DNA from: Planctomycetaceae bacterium
GTDB taxonomy: Bacteria > Planctomycetota > Planctomycetia > Planctomycetales > Planctomycetaceae
DNA: 48,246 nt
Assembly: GCA_014762625.1 (NCBI GenBank)
Contig: JABURQ010000178.1
Coordinates: forward strand, 1-48,246
Reading direction: 5' to 3'
Shown here in pieces: positions 25,690 to 34,167 of the stretch (position 1 is its first letter; each line of letters begins with the position of its first letter). A program made the translations under genes and the position numbers. The notes below the pieces were generated by a model, which did not search any database, was not told the DNA's origin, and saw only the letters and a list, made by a program, of their open reading frames with translations.

Positions 25690-27213
25690 ATGAATTGGTC
25701 TCGTAGACGCAAATGGCCGGCAGTATTAGCGCTGGCGTCCATGTTAATCTGGGTGATGCCCATTGCAGCGTTGCAACAGGGAAATACCAGTCAACAACAG
25801 AAATCAGATCAAACAATCAGCGATCAGGTGGAAGATGAATTGATCTTCGACCAGGCAGTCTTTGCTCACAAAATTGATATCGAAACCGATCAGGGAATCG
25901 TTCAATTGAGTGGGAATGTCAGTAATTTACTGGCGAAAAAACGGGCTGCGAAAATTGCGGAAGCCGTTCGAGGTGTCCGTGCCGTCGTCAACAACATTGA
26001 AGTGAACGCTGTTGCTGGTCGTACCGACCAGGAGATTCAAGACGATGTGGAAGCGGCACTGTTAACAAACCCTGCTACAGAATCCTTTGAAGTCAGTTCT
26101 AAAGTGAATGACGGCTTTGTCAATTTGACCGGAACCGTGGAATCCTGGCAGGAAAAGCAGCTATCGGAAAAAGTCGCCGCAGGAGTTTACGGCGTTCGGG
26201 GAGTGAATAACTCGATCCTCGTGGACTATGAAGCAGACCGCCCAGACAGCGAATTAGCCCGTGAAGTTCGGGAAATCTTCAAGTGGGATGTCTTTATCCC
26301 CAACGACGATTTGATCACCGTCAAAGCTGTCGATGGAGAAATTCGTTTGTCAGGTACCGTCGGTAGTGCGGCCGAGAAGTCACGCGCCTACTCAAGAGCT
26401 TGGGTGGCTGGTGTGAATTCTGTGGATCATTCGAAATTAAAAGTTGAATCCTGGCCTGCCGATAGGCGGTTGCGGAATGACTCATACGTCGATGCTTCCG
26501 ATCCGGAGATCAAAGAAGCGGCTATTGATGCGATGTTGTACGATCCGTACGTGAATTCCTTCAACGTGAATGTTGATGTTGAGAATCGAACGGTTACTCT
26601 TCGCGGTCTTGTTGACAACTTGAAAGCCAAACAAGCTGCCGAACGAGATGCTCGAAACACTGCCGGAGTTCTAAACGTGAATAATCGGCTGAAAGTTCGT
26701 CTTCTGGATGCCATTCCGACTGACGAAACGGTTGAAGAGAACGTGGAATCGGCATTGATTCGAAGCCCGTATGTGCAGAGCTATGAGATCTCCACGTTGG
26801 TGGATGATGGTAAGGTGTCGCTGTACGGAACCGTGGACAATTTCTTCGAGAAAGCCAAAGCAGAAGATGCCGCGGCATCCGTTCGAGGAGCGATTGTCGT
26901 TGATAACAATATTGTTGTCACTAACGACGATGCGCCACAGCACTTCGATCCTTTAGTGGATGATTCTTACTACGATTATCACTGGGACTTGAACACCACT
27001 CCTCTCGAATCAGACAAGGAAATTCGAGATGACATTCAGAGTGAGCTCTTCTGGAGTCCATTTGTTGATTCCGATCAGGTCACTGTGAACGTCGATGATG
27101 GAACCGCAACTCTGACGGGTACTGTTGACTCGTGGACGGAACGCGATTCAGCATCGGAAAACGCCTACGAAGGTGGTGCCGTCTTTGTGGATAACGATCT
27201 GCTTGTGAAATAG
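25690..27213 (+). CDS. Secreted protein with six BON domains (copy B)
   Basis: A 507-residue exported protein. After a signal peptide (AVLALASMLIWVMPIAAL) come six BON repeats at about residues 40-106, 112-180, 185-253, 269-338, 344-411 and 441-506. Signature strands are VQLSGNV, VNLTGTV, IRLSGTV, VTLRGLV, VSLYGTV and ATLTGTV. The fifth and sixth are separated by a Tyr/Asp-rich linker (DDSYYDYHWDLN). It is a paralogue of the protein at 9556-11046, with the same number and order of repeats. A strong AAAGGAG precedes the ATG. A terminator follows at 27254. Confidence 0.9.
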   Translation: MNWSRRRKWPAVLALASMLIWVMPIAALQQGNTSQQQKSDQTISDQVEDELIFDQAVFAHKIDIETDQGIVQLSGNVSNLLAKKRAAKIAEAVRGVRAVVNNIEVNAVAGRTDQEIQDDVEAALLTNPATESFEVSSKVNDGFVNLTGTVESWQEKQLSEKVAAGVYGVRGVNNSILVDYEADRPDSELAREVREIFKWDVFIPNDDLITVKAVDGEIRLSGTVGSAAEKSRAYSRAWVAGVNSVDHSKLKVESWPADRRLRNDSYVDASDPEIKEAAIDAMLYDPYVNSFNVNVDVENRTVTLRGLVDNLKAKQAAERDARNTAGVLNVNNRLKVRLLDAIPTDETVEENVESALIRSPYVQSYEISTLVDDGKVSLYGTVDNFFEKAKAEDAAASVRGAIVVDNNIVVTNDDAPQHFDPLVDDSYYDYHWDLNTTPLESDKEIRDDIQSELFWSPFVDSDQVTVNVDDGTATLTGTVDSWTERDSASENAYEGGAVFVDNDLLVK

Positions 27214-27253
27214 TCAGCTTATTTCTAACCTTTTGTAATTCTTGAAAATCTTG

Positions 27254-27289
27254 AACCGGTCCAGCAGAAAGCTGGGCCGGTTTTTTTTT
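27254..27289 (+). terminator. Rho-independent terminator of the second BON gene
   Basis: A 12-bp stem (27254-27265 with 27271-27282, one T-G wobble, 5-base loop) is followed by seven or more T residues. It lies 41 bases after the stop. Confidence 0.9.
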
Positions 27290-27381
27290 ACGCTATTGGT
27301 TTGATACCAGGACTGCTCACCAGACTGGACTTAATCTCGAAATCCTGCTTTGCTAAAGACAGACATTCTCAGGGGGGTTAA

Positions 27382-27405
27382 ATGGATTATTCGAGACAAC
27401 TATGA
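27382..27405 (+). CDS. Seven-codon leader ORF overlapping the regulator start
   Basis: The sequence ATG GAT TAT TCG AGA CAA CTA TGA encodes MDYSRQL. A strong purine-rich ribosome site AGGGGGG (27371-27377) lies 4 bases upstream. Its TGA overlaps the ATG of the following regulator in an ATGA. The regulator itself has no obvious ribosome site, so translation may be coupled through this leader. Such short ORFs occur by chance, so it is tentative. Confidence 0.4.
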   Translation: MDYSRQL

Positions 27406-28901
27406 CGAACATTCTATTGATAGACGAAGATGGTCAGGTACAGACTCATTTGTCAGAAGCGCTTTCCGGCGAAGAGTATACGGTAAGATCCGCCGCGACA
27501 GGACGGGAAGGATTGGCTTTGCTCGGTCAACTTGAGGCCGATGTCATCATTCTGGACATGGATTTGCCTTCCACGAACGGCTTGGAAGTTTACGAAGAGA
27601 TTCGGAAGAAAGACCGTCGGGTTCCTGTGATCTTTATTGCAGACGAGACGGATGCGGAAACCGCGATCGAAGCGATGGTGCGCGGAGCGTTCGAATTTCT
27701 CACCAAACCGATCGATCTGAGCGAATTGAAAAACGTGCTCGCCCAGGCGATCAAAGTCAGTCGGATGAGCAAAGTGCGCGTCGCCATTGCGGCGGGAGCG
27801 GATTCGAGTCAAACGGGCGAAGCCTTCATCGGCCAGTCTTCCAAAATGCTCGATGTCTTCAAACAGATCGGTCGCGTCTCCCGGCAGAATGTGACCGTGC
27901 TCTTGCGGGGAGAAAGCGGCAGCGGCAAGGAACTGGCGGCGCGAGCCATCTATCATCACAGTGCCCGTTCCGAAGAATGTTTCATGGCGGTCAATTGCGC
28001 GGCACTTCCCGAGAATCTGTTGGAAAGCGAGCTGTTTGGTCACGAAAAAGGTGCCTTTACGGGAGCCAACCGGCGACGAATCGGAAAGTTCGAACAGTGC
28101 GATGGCGGCACGATCTTTCTGGACGAGATCGGTGATATGTCACCTCTGGTTCAGGGGAAGGTGCTGAGATTGCTCCAGCAGCAGGAGTTCGAACGAGTGG
28201 GAGGCAATGAAACGATCAAGACCGATGTGCGAATCATTGCGGCCACGAATCAACCGCTGGAAGAGATGGTTGAGGAGGAAACATTTCGCGAAGATCTTTA
28301 CTTCCGTTTGAAGGAGGTGAGTATTTCGCTTCCGCCACTGCGTGAGCGACGAGAAGATTTGCCGGTTCTGATTGAGTATTTTCTCAATCGAGACGTGCAG
28401 GAATTCGATCAACAGAATCTCGAAGGTTTGTCCGAAAAAGCCTTGGAATTGATGCTGAAATACGACTGGCCGGGTAACGTGCGAGAACTGCAGAACGTAA
28501 TCAAACAAGCCCTCCTGAACTGCACGGGACCGGTGGTGATCGCGGAGTTTCTGCCGGATGAAGTTCGCGGGATCGACCCCCATTCCTTTCCGGGAGTTGT
28601 CGCGGAGGGGGAGGAGGAAGTTGCGAAAGAGTCTTCTGACCAGCAACGAGCCGACAATCCGATTGACCTCATCTCATTCATCGATCAGCGGCTCGGTTCA
28701 GGAACGGACAATCTCTATGCGGAATGTGTGGAGGAGTTGGAACGCTATCTTTTCCAGCGAGTTCTTCAGGAAACCGATGGGAATCAATCCCTGGCGGCGA
28801 AGACTCTCGGTATTACGCGCGGCAAAGTCCGGGATCGTATCCAGGCCTTCGGGATCAACCTGGATACAACAATCACCACCGACAGTCAGGATTCCGAATA
28901 G
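27402..28901 (+). CDS. Sigma-54-dependent response regulator (NtrC family)
   Basis: A 499-residue transcription activator. An N-terminal receiver domain (residues 1-120) has the acidic pair D8/E9, phospho-acceptor D52 and K102. The position of the conserved switch Thr/Ser is Ala80. The AAA+ domain carries Walker A GESGSGKE (169-176), the sigma-54 contact loop GAFTGA (216-221) and Walker B GGTIFLDEIGD. A C-terminal Fis-type helix-turn-helix (LAAKTLGITRGKVRDRIQ) completes it. It activates RNA polymerase with sigma-54 at -24/-12 promoters. No sensor kinase is adjacent. It follows the second BON gene but after a terminator. Confidence 0.92.
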   Translation: MTNILLIDEDGQVQTHLSEALSGEEYTVRSAATGREGLALLGQLEADVIILDMDLPSTNGLEVYEEIRKKDRRVPVIFIADETDAETAIEAMVRGAFEFLTKPIDLSELKNVLAQAIKVSRMSKVRVAIAAGADSSQTGEAFIGQSSKMLDVFKQIGRVSRQNVTVLLRGESGSGKELAARAIYHHSARSEECFMAVNCAALPENLLESELFGHEKGAFTGANRRRIGKFEQCDGGTIFLDEIGDMSPLVQGKVLRLLQQQEFERVGGNETIKTDVRIIAATNQPLEEMVEEETFREDLYFRLKEVSISLPPLRERREDLPVLIEYFLNRDVQEFDQQNLEGLSEKALELMLKYDWPGNVRELQNVIKQALLNCTGPVVIAEFLPDEVRGIDPHSFPGVVAEGEEEVAKESSDQQRADNPIDLISFIDQRLGSGTDNLYAECVEELERYLFQRVLQETDGNQSLAAKTLGITRGKVRDRIQAFGINLDTTITTDSQDSE

Positions 28902-29023
28902 TAAGCTCCAGCTCGTAAATTTCGAGTCGTGCTTCCAGCACAGAGTCTCCCATTGAGGCAGGCAATCGAGCGCCGATTTGATTAGAGTGAACTCCCACAC
29001 CCACTGAGGTCCGGAGTCTTGCC

Positions 29024-29977
29024 ATGTTGTCGATTATTATTCCCCAGTTGAATGAAGCGGAATCTCTTCCTCAATTACTCGATGAGATCATCGACGTGAA
29101 AGAGAAGCAGGGGCTCGATCTGGAAGTCATCTTTGTGGATGACGGATCGACCGATCGTTCGTGGAGTCTGATCGAAGCGTTCAGCGAGAAACATCATTTT
29201 GTTTCGGGCATCCGGTTTCGCCGAAATTTTGGGAAAGCTTCCGCCCTGACGGCGGGAATGCGTGCCGCACGCGGTGATCTGATCATGATGATGGACGCCG
29301 ATTTACAGGATGATCCGGCGGAGATTCCCAACTTTCTGAGGACGTTGGAGGAAGGCTTCGATGTGGTCAACGGCTGGAAGGAACGCCGGCTCGATCCCTG
29401 GCATAAGGTCTATCCCAGTAAAGTCTTTAACTGGCTGGTGGGACGGATGACCGGGTTGTGGCTGCACGATCACAACTGCGGTTTGAAACTGTTTCGGAAA
29501 GAAGTCGCCAACGAGCTCAATATTTATGGCGAGTTGCATCGCTTCATCGCGGTCCTCGCGTTCTCGCGGGGATTTCGAGTGACGGAGCGATCGGTTCATC
29601 ATCGTTCTCGCGAACATGGGCATTCCAAATACGGGATACGGCGTTTTTTACGAGGTTTTCTCGACCTGTTCACGGTGAAGTTTCTGATCGGCTTCGGTCA
29701 GCGACCTAGCCATATGCTGGGAGCCGTGGGGCTCTTCTTTTTCGGCTTGGGAACCCTGGGACTTACCTGGCTGGTTCTGGTCTGGCTGCTCATGAATGTT
29801 GTGGGTGTCCTGACACCGGAACCGATTGGCACACGACCGTTGCTCGCGTATTCGATTGCATCCACTTTACTCGGTGCGCAGGCAATTTCCCTCGGATTTA
29901 TTTCTGAATTGATCGTCGCCAATACTCTGCGGGGAGAGGCGACTTACAGCATTTCCCAAACCACCACGGATGAATAA
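29024..29977 (+). CDS. Family 2 glycosyltransferase, polyprenyl-phosphate type
   Basis: A 317-residue membrane glycosyltransferase of the GT2/DPM1-like group. The GT-A domain has [26 protein letters not shown], the metal motif MDADLQDDP and [11 protein letters not shown]. Two C-terminal hydrophobic segments (about residues 232-262 and 275-302) anchor it in the membrane, as in GtrB and DPM-like enzymes that make undecaprenyl-phosphate sugars. The sugar and acceptor are unknown. GGAG precedes the ATG. It lies 110 bases upstream of the sulfatase gene on the same strand, which need not mean a shared pathway. Confidence 0.88.
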   Translation: MLSIIIPQLNEAESLPQLLDEIIDVKEKQGLDLEVIFVDDGSTDRSWSLIEAFSEKHHFVSGIRFRRNFGKASALTAGMRAARGDLIMMMDADLQDDPAEIPNFLRTLEEGFDVVNGWKERRLDPWHKVYPSKVFNWLVGRMTGLWLHDHNCGLKLFRKEVANELNIYGELHRFIAVLAFSRGFRVTERSVHHRSREHGHSKYGIRRFLRGFLDLFTVKFLIGFGQRPSHMLGAVGLFFFGLGTLGLTWLVLVWLLMNVVGVLTPEPIGTRPLLAYSIASTLLGAQAISLGFISELIVANTLRGEATYSISQTTTDE

Positions 29978-30087
29978 TCCCCAGCACTCACAACTTGATT
30001 CAACTCAGGACTTCCCGGCATACTGAAAGAATGAGCCAAGGCTCGATCCATACACATCGATTATTCAAAGAGAAAACGAGGCCCCTG

Positions 30088-31557
30088 ATGTTCTTCCGCC
30101 TGCTCGCACTGTTTTGTTGCACTTTGTTCCTCGGACAGCATTTGAAGGCTGAGGAAAAACCGACCCGCAATGTGGTCCTGATCGTCGCGGACGACATGGG
30201 ATTTCAACTCGGTTGCTACGGAAACAAAGTGATCCAGACACCCAACATGGATCAACTCGCCGCCGAAGGAACGAAGTTTACCAATGCGTACTGCACGACG
30301 GCCAGTTGCTCGGCGAGTCGGTCGGTATTAATGACGGGGCTACACAATCACACCACCGGCCACTACGGTCACGCTCACGGTTATAACCACTTCAGTACCT
30401 TCGAGAGCGTCAAGTCCCTGCCGGTCATGATGAATGAATCCGGCTACCGGACCTGCTCGATCGGTAAGTATCATCTGGCTCCAGAATACATCTATCATTT
30501 TCAGGATTACCGCAATAAAGGCGTCCAGGGAAATCGCAACTCGGCTGTGATGGCGGATAACGCCAGGGAATGGATCGCCGAGGCTCCCGACAAACCCTTT
30601 TTCCTGTACTGGTGCTCCTCCGATCCTCATCGCGGCGGTGGACCGGGAGGCTTTTCAAACTACAACAATGATCCCGACCATTACCCAGGGATCGAACAGG
30701 TTCTCTACGATCCCGAAGACATTACTCCTCCGGGCTGGTTGCCCCAGACGGTGGAGACCCGCCAAGAGCTGGCGGAATACTACCAGGCGATAAACCGCTT
30801 CGATCAGGGAGTGGGGCGACTCGTGCAGCACCTGAAGGACCTGGACGTTTACGACAATACGCTCATTCTGGTCACCAGCGATAACGGTCCTCCGTTTCCG
30901 GGGGCTAAGACCTGTTTGTATAATCCGGGGATGAACCTGCCACTCATTGTTCGTTCGCCCGACCAGAAAAAACGGGGAGTCACGACCGATGCCAAAGTGA
31001 ACTGGACCGACATGGTCCCCACCATTCTCGATTATTGTGACGTCACTCCCCAGCCGGTTCCTCCGATCAAGCGTCGCGAGAATCGTGGAGCTCCCGATTT
31101 TTCCGGGAAAGCGAAACCGATCGAGTTTGCCGGCAAATCATTTCTCCCCGCTCTCGAAAAAGAGCATCCGGAAGGCTTTGACGATGTGTTCGCCTCGCAT
31201 ACGTTTCATGAAATCACGATGTATTACCCAATGCGGGTGTATATCAAAGGCGACTACAAGCTGATCTTCAACATCGCTCACCAGCTCTCGTATCCGTTCG
31301 CGTCCGATCTGTATGCGTCTCCCACCTGGCAGAGTGTCTTGAATTCGGGGGGCGAGATGTTCGGGAAGCGTCCGGTTTACGATTATCTCCATCGTCCCCG
31401 GTTCGAACTCTACAACATCAAGGATGATTATCTGGAACTGAATAATCTGGCGACCGATCTCGATCACCAGCAACTTCTCCGGACGATGCAGGAAGAGCTA
31501 CAGGCGTTCCAGCAGAAAACCAAGGACCCGTGGGAATTGAAGTGGACGTACGAGTGA
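30088..31557 (+). CDS. Secreted sulfatase, N-sulfoglucosamine sulfohydrolase-like
   Basis: A 489-residue exported sulfatase of the arylsulfatase A-like family, closest by eye to heparan N-sulfatase-type members. After a signal peptide ([17 protein letters not shown]) come the metal-binding VADDMG and the active-site motif CSASR at residues 74-78. The Cys is the residue converted to formylglycine; Ala replaces the usual Pro. IGKYHL and [10 protein letters not shown] provide further metal and substrate residues. Planctomycetes use many sulfatases on algal sulfated polysaccharides. A maturase is not in the window. The start at 30088 is chosen for the signal peptide. Confidence 0.9.
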   Translation: MFFRLLALFCCTLFLGQHLKAEEKPTRNVVLIVADDMGFQLGCYGNKVIQTPNMDQLAAEGTKFTNAYCTTASCSASRSVLMTGLHNHTTGHYGHAHGYNHFSTFESVKSLPVMMNESGYRTCSIGKYHLAPEYIYHFQDYRNKGVQGNRNSAVMADNAREWIAEAPDKPFFLYWCSSDPHRGGGPGGFSNYNNDPDHYPGIEQVLYDPEDITPPGWLPQTVETRQELAEYYQAINRFDQGVGRLVQHLKDLDVYDNTLILVTSDNGPPFPGAKTCLYNPGMNLPLIVRSPDQKKRGVTTDAKVNWTDMVPTILDYCDVTPQPVPPIKRRENRGAPDFSGKAKPIEFAGKSFLPALEKEHPEGFDDVFASHTFHEITMYYPMRVYIKGDYKLIFNIAHQLSYPFASDLYASPTWQSVLNSGGEMFGKRPVYDYLHRPRFELYNIKDDYLELNNLATDLDHQQLLRTMQEELQAFQQKTKDPWELKWTYE

Positions 31558-31578
31558 TCGATCGAGGTTAATGGGCTG

Positions 31579-33804
31579 TTAAGTCAGTTCACGAACCTTG
31601 ATCTTCTGCGCGGTGACTTCGATCACTTCCACTTGTGAGCCGGCGTCGATCATGGTTCCTTGCGAAACCACATCGAGTACCTGACCGGCGATTTTCGCTT
31701 TACCGTATGGTTTCAGCAGGGTAACCGCCTCGCCGGTTTCTCCGAGGAGCCCTGCGAATGCGCTCTCCTGAGACGACTCGGTTTTCAGTCGGGGGGCCTC
31801 CGGGTCGTGCAGTTCCTCGACGGAGGCGGGGGCGTGGATCATCGACTGGAACATCGCGAGACGGGGGATCATGTGGGACATGAAAATCGCAAAGACCATC
31901 ACGGTTATCCCCGCTCCGAATAACGTGCCCAGAGTTTGCAGTACATTGGTCACGTTGCCGGGATCGAGGCCGCTGAAAGTCTGACTCGCCATCACGAGTG
32001 CAGTGATCACCAAAGCCGTTCCAGCAAAGCCCATCACTCCCAAACCGGGAATCACGAAGATTTCAATCATGATGCAGGCGAGTCCGAGTACCAGAAGCAT
32101 TACTTCGAGCCATCCGGCCGCACCGCTGAGAAATCGGGACCAGAAGAACAACACGAAACACAGAGCCGACAGGATTCCGAATAATCCGGAGGGAAGATTC
32201 AATTCCATATACAGGAATCCGAACCCTCCCACGATCAGCAGAAAAAAAGCGGCGGGAGAATTCAGCATTCCGATCAGGCGATCGTTCCAGTTCACTTTCA
32301 TCTTGAGCACATGATCGTCGAGAGGAATGCCGATTCGCTGCTTGAAGTCGTCGTAGGAATCGACCGGAGATTCCGCGACCAGCATTTCAGCGGCTCGTTC
32401 CCCATCGAGAGTCAGGAAAAGGCCTTCTTGCGTTCCTTCCACCATTTCCTGTTTGACCCATTGGCCTCCCGACTGCTGGATTTCATTATCGGAGGCGTAC
32501 CAGACACGCCCCGTTTCTCGATCGGTGACGCGATAAACGGGCAGATTCCGATCTACCATCGACATCAGCAGAGCAGGGGGGCGTCCTTTTTTCTGTGCCA
32601 GAGAACTCACGATCTCACGGAGCATCGAGACAATCTTTTCATCGGCGTGTTGAAATTGTCCTCCTTCGCGCATTTCGATCGGGCCAATGTCACCAATAAA
32701 GGCGTCCGGGTGGAGGTAGATCTCGTCGCAACCGAACGCAATCAACCCTCCGCCACTGATCGCCTCTTCGGGAACGTAAGCAATCGTGCGAACGCCTTGG
32801 TCTGCCAAGCCGGCCAGTTTTTCCGCCAGGTTGTGGCTCGGACCGAGCATTCCGCCAGGTGAGGTGATTTCGACGATAAGGGTATCGGCGCCTTGTTCGA
32901 TGGCGCGATCGATTTGTCGCATGAGACGAAATTCCGTTCCCCAGTCAATCGGCCCTTCCAGTTTGACCAGCCTCGCGGTCGTGTTTTCTCCGCTCGGTTT
33001 GTCTTCCGGTTCTTGTAGTGCCTCTCGCGGTAGCCTGTAATGCGTTTGCACCGCGTTGCGTGAAACTTCCGTCTGAGAGATGAGCATCCCCAGTTGTTTC
33101 ATTCGGCGACCGGAAAAACTTCCTACCGAGCCTTGCGGCTTGATCTCGTTGACATCAGGAACCATCGCTCCCTCGTCCTGTAATTTCCGAATCTGGTCGG
33201 AACTCAAAAACCGAGTTTCGCGCGAGCGATCGGGGCCCTCTCCGACTGTCACGGTCGCTTGTTGCAAGTCGGCTGCCGGATTCATTATCGCTTGGGCGAT
33301 GGAGCTGTTGACCAGCGGATTTCGTCCCCGTTTGATTAACTGAAGAACCTGTTCCCGCTTGTCGGGAGCAATTGCTTTGCCGCGTCCAATATTGCCTAAC
33401 TCCGCATCGGGCGCCATGACAATCTCATTCGCTACCAAAGGAAGAATGGCGTTGTGTCCGCTGACCGACTCTGGTAACCAGGCCACCACCGTGATGTCGG
33501 TCAGGTCGCTGCCCGAAAGAAAGTCGGCGAGACCGTAGACTTGGTGGAACTGGCTGGCGCCGTCCGGGATCTGCAGAATCAGGAACACAGGGCGTTTTTC
33601 TCGACGGGCCTGATCCTGAAGTTTGAGCGCCCACCGCGAAACGTTGGCGTAATCTTCGCCGTCGATTGGGCTCGTAAGCGTCAGAAACTGTCCGGCGGGG
33701 CGAGGCGTGTCGGGCTTCTGCCCCCATAACGATCTCTCGTTCACCAGCAGGCAGAGCCCTAGAGACATGAAAACAAGAATTTTTGTCAGCTTGGATGGGA
33801 TCAT
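31579..33804 (-). CDS. NfeD-family membrane protease with tandem ClpP-like domains
   Basis: A 741-residue membrane protein. A signal-like N-terminus is followed by a degenerate ClpP-class domain (about 40-180, VAWLPESVSGHNA with Ser115). A second, more normal ClpP-class domain (about 278-410) has EITSPGGMLGPSHNL and AYVPEEAISGGGLIAFGCDE with Ser350 as likely nucleophile and a Lys in SLAQKKGRPP. Several membrane helices (about 515-605 and 628-645) and a C-terminal OB-fold NfeD domain (GLLGETGEAVTLLKPYGKA to the end) complete it. NfeD1b proteins cut stomatin-like partners; no stomatin gene is adjacent. Length exceeds usual NfeD1b because of the extra domain. Confidence 0.85.
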   Translation of the reverse strand: MIPSKLTKILVFMSLGLCLLVNERSLWGQKPDTPRPAGQFLTLTSPIDGEDYANVSRWALKLQDQARREKRPVFLILQIPDGASQFHQVYGLADFLSGSDLTDITVVAWLPESVSGHNAILPLVANEIVMAPDAELGNIGRGKAIAPDKREQVLQLIKRGRNPLVNSSIAQAIMNPAADLQQATVTVGEGPDRSRETRFLSSDQIRKLQDEGAMVPDVNEIKPQGSVGSFSGRRMKQLGMLISQTEVSRNAVQTHYRLPREALQEPEDKPSGENTTARLVKLEGPIDWGTEFRLMRQIDRAIEQGADTLIVEITSPGGMLGPSHNLAEKLAGLADQGVRTIAYVPEEAISGGGLIAFGCDEIYLHPDAFIGDIGPIEMREGGQFQHADEKIVSMLREIVSSLAQKKGRPPALLMSMVDRNLPVYRVTDRETGRVWYASDNEIQQSGGQWVKQEMVEGTQEGLFLTLDGERAAEMLVAESPVDSYDDFKQRIGIPLDDHVLKMKVNWNDRLIGMLNSPAAFFLLIVGGFGFLYMELNLPSGLFGILSALCFVLFFWSRFLSGAAGWLEVMLLVLGLACIMIEIFVIPGLGVMGFAGTALVITALVMASQTFSGLDPGNVTNVLQTLGTLFGAGITVMVFAIFMSHMIPRLAMFQSMIHAPASVEELHDPEAPRLKTESSQESAFAGLLGETGEAVTLLKPYGKAKIAGQVLDVVSQGTMIDAGSQVEVIEVTAQKIKVRELT

Positions 33805-34167
33805 TGATAGGACCGAAACTTGAGACGAAGTCGAGTGTCTATTTCATTATAGAAGCAGTTCGATTCCAAAGGAAATTTGGAATCACGGATGACGATTTCA
33901 AAATTGACTACGTAGAGGAAATCACGAAAGATCACCCAAACCCACCAAAAAGCTCCCTGAAACGCGAAACCGAGGTCTCATAAGCGATTATGAATCGGAG
34001 AGGACATCTTCATTTTTCGATCCTTGCCCCACGAATCGCGGACCGTTATCGTAGTAAGTACGGAAATTCCTACGAGTTTCCGCCTGCCTGCCACCTGATC
34101 GGTGGACCCACCGATGATCTTCCGAGTTGCACAAACCAGAAACTTCCAGCTTAACCAAGAGAAACTC
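33805..34167. other. Intergenic between divergent genes, with a hairpin
   Basis: A 363-base promoter region for the NfeD gene (minus) and the propeller gene (plus). A hairpin (ATCGGTG 34098-34104, CACCGAT 34109-34115) lies about 52 bases before the propeller ATG. It overlaps an alternative stem (CCACC 34091-34095 with GGTGG 34101-34105), so two mutually exclusive folds are possible. No T-tract follows. No coding region is credible. Confidence 0.45.
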
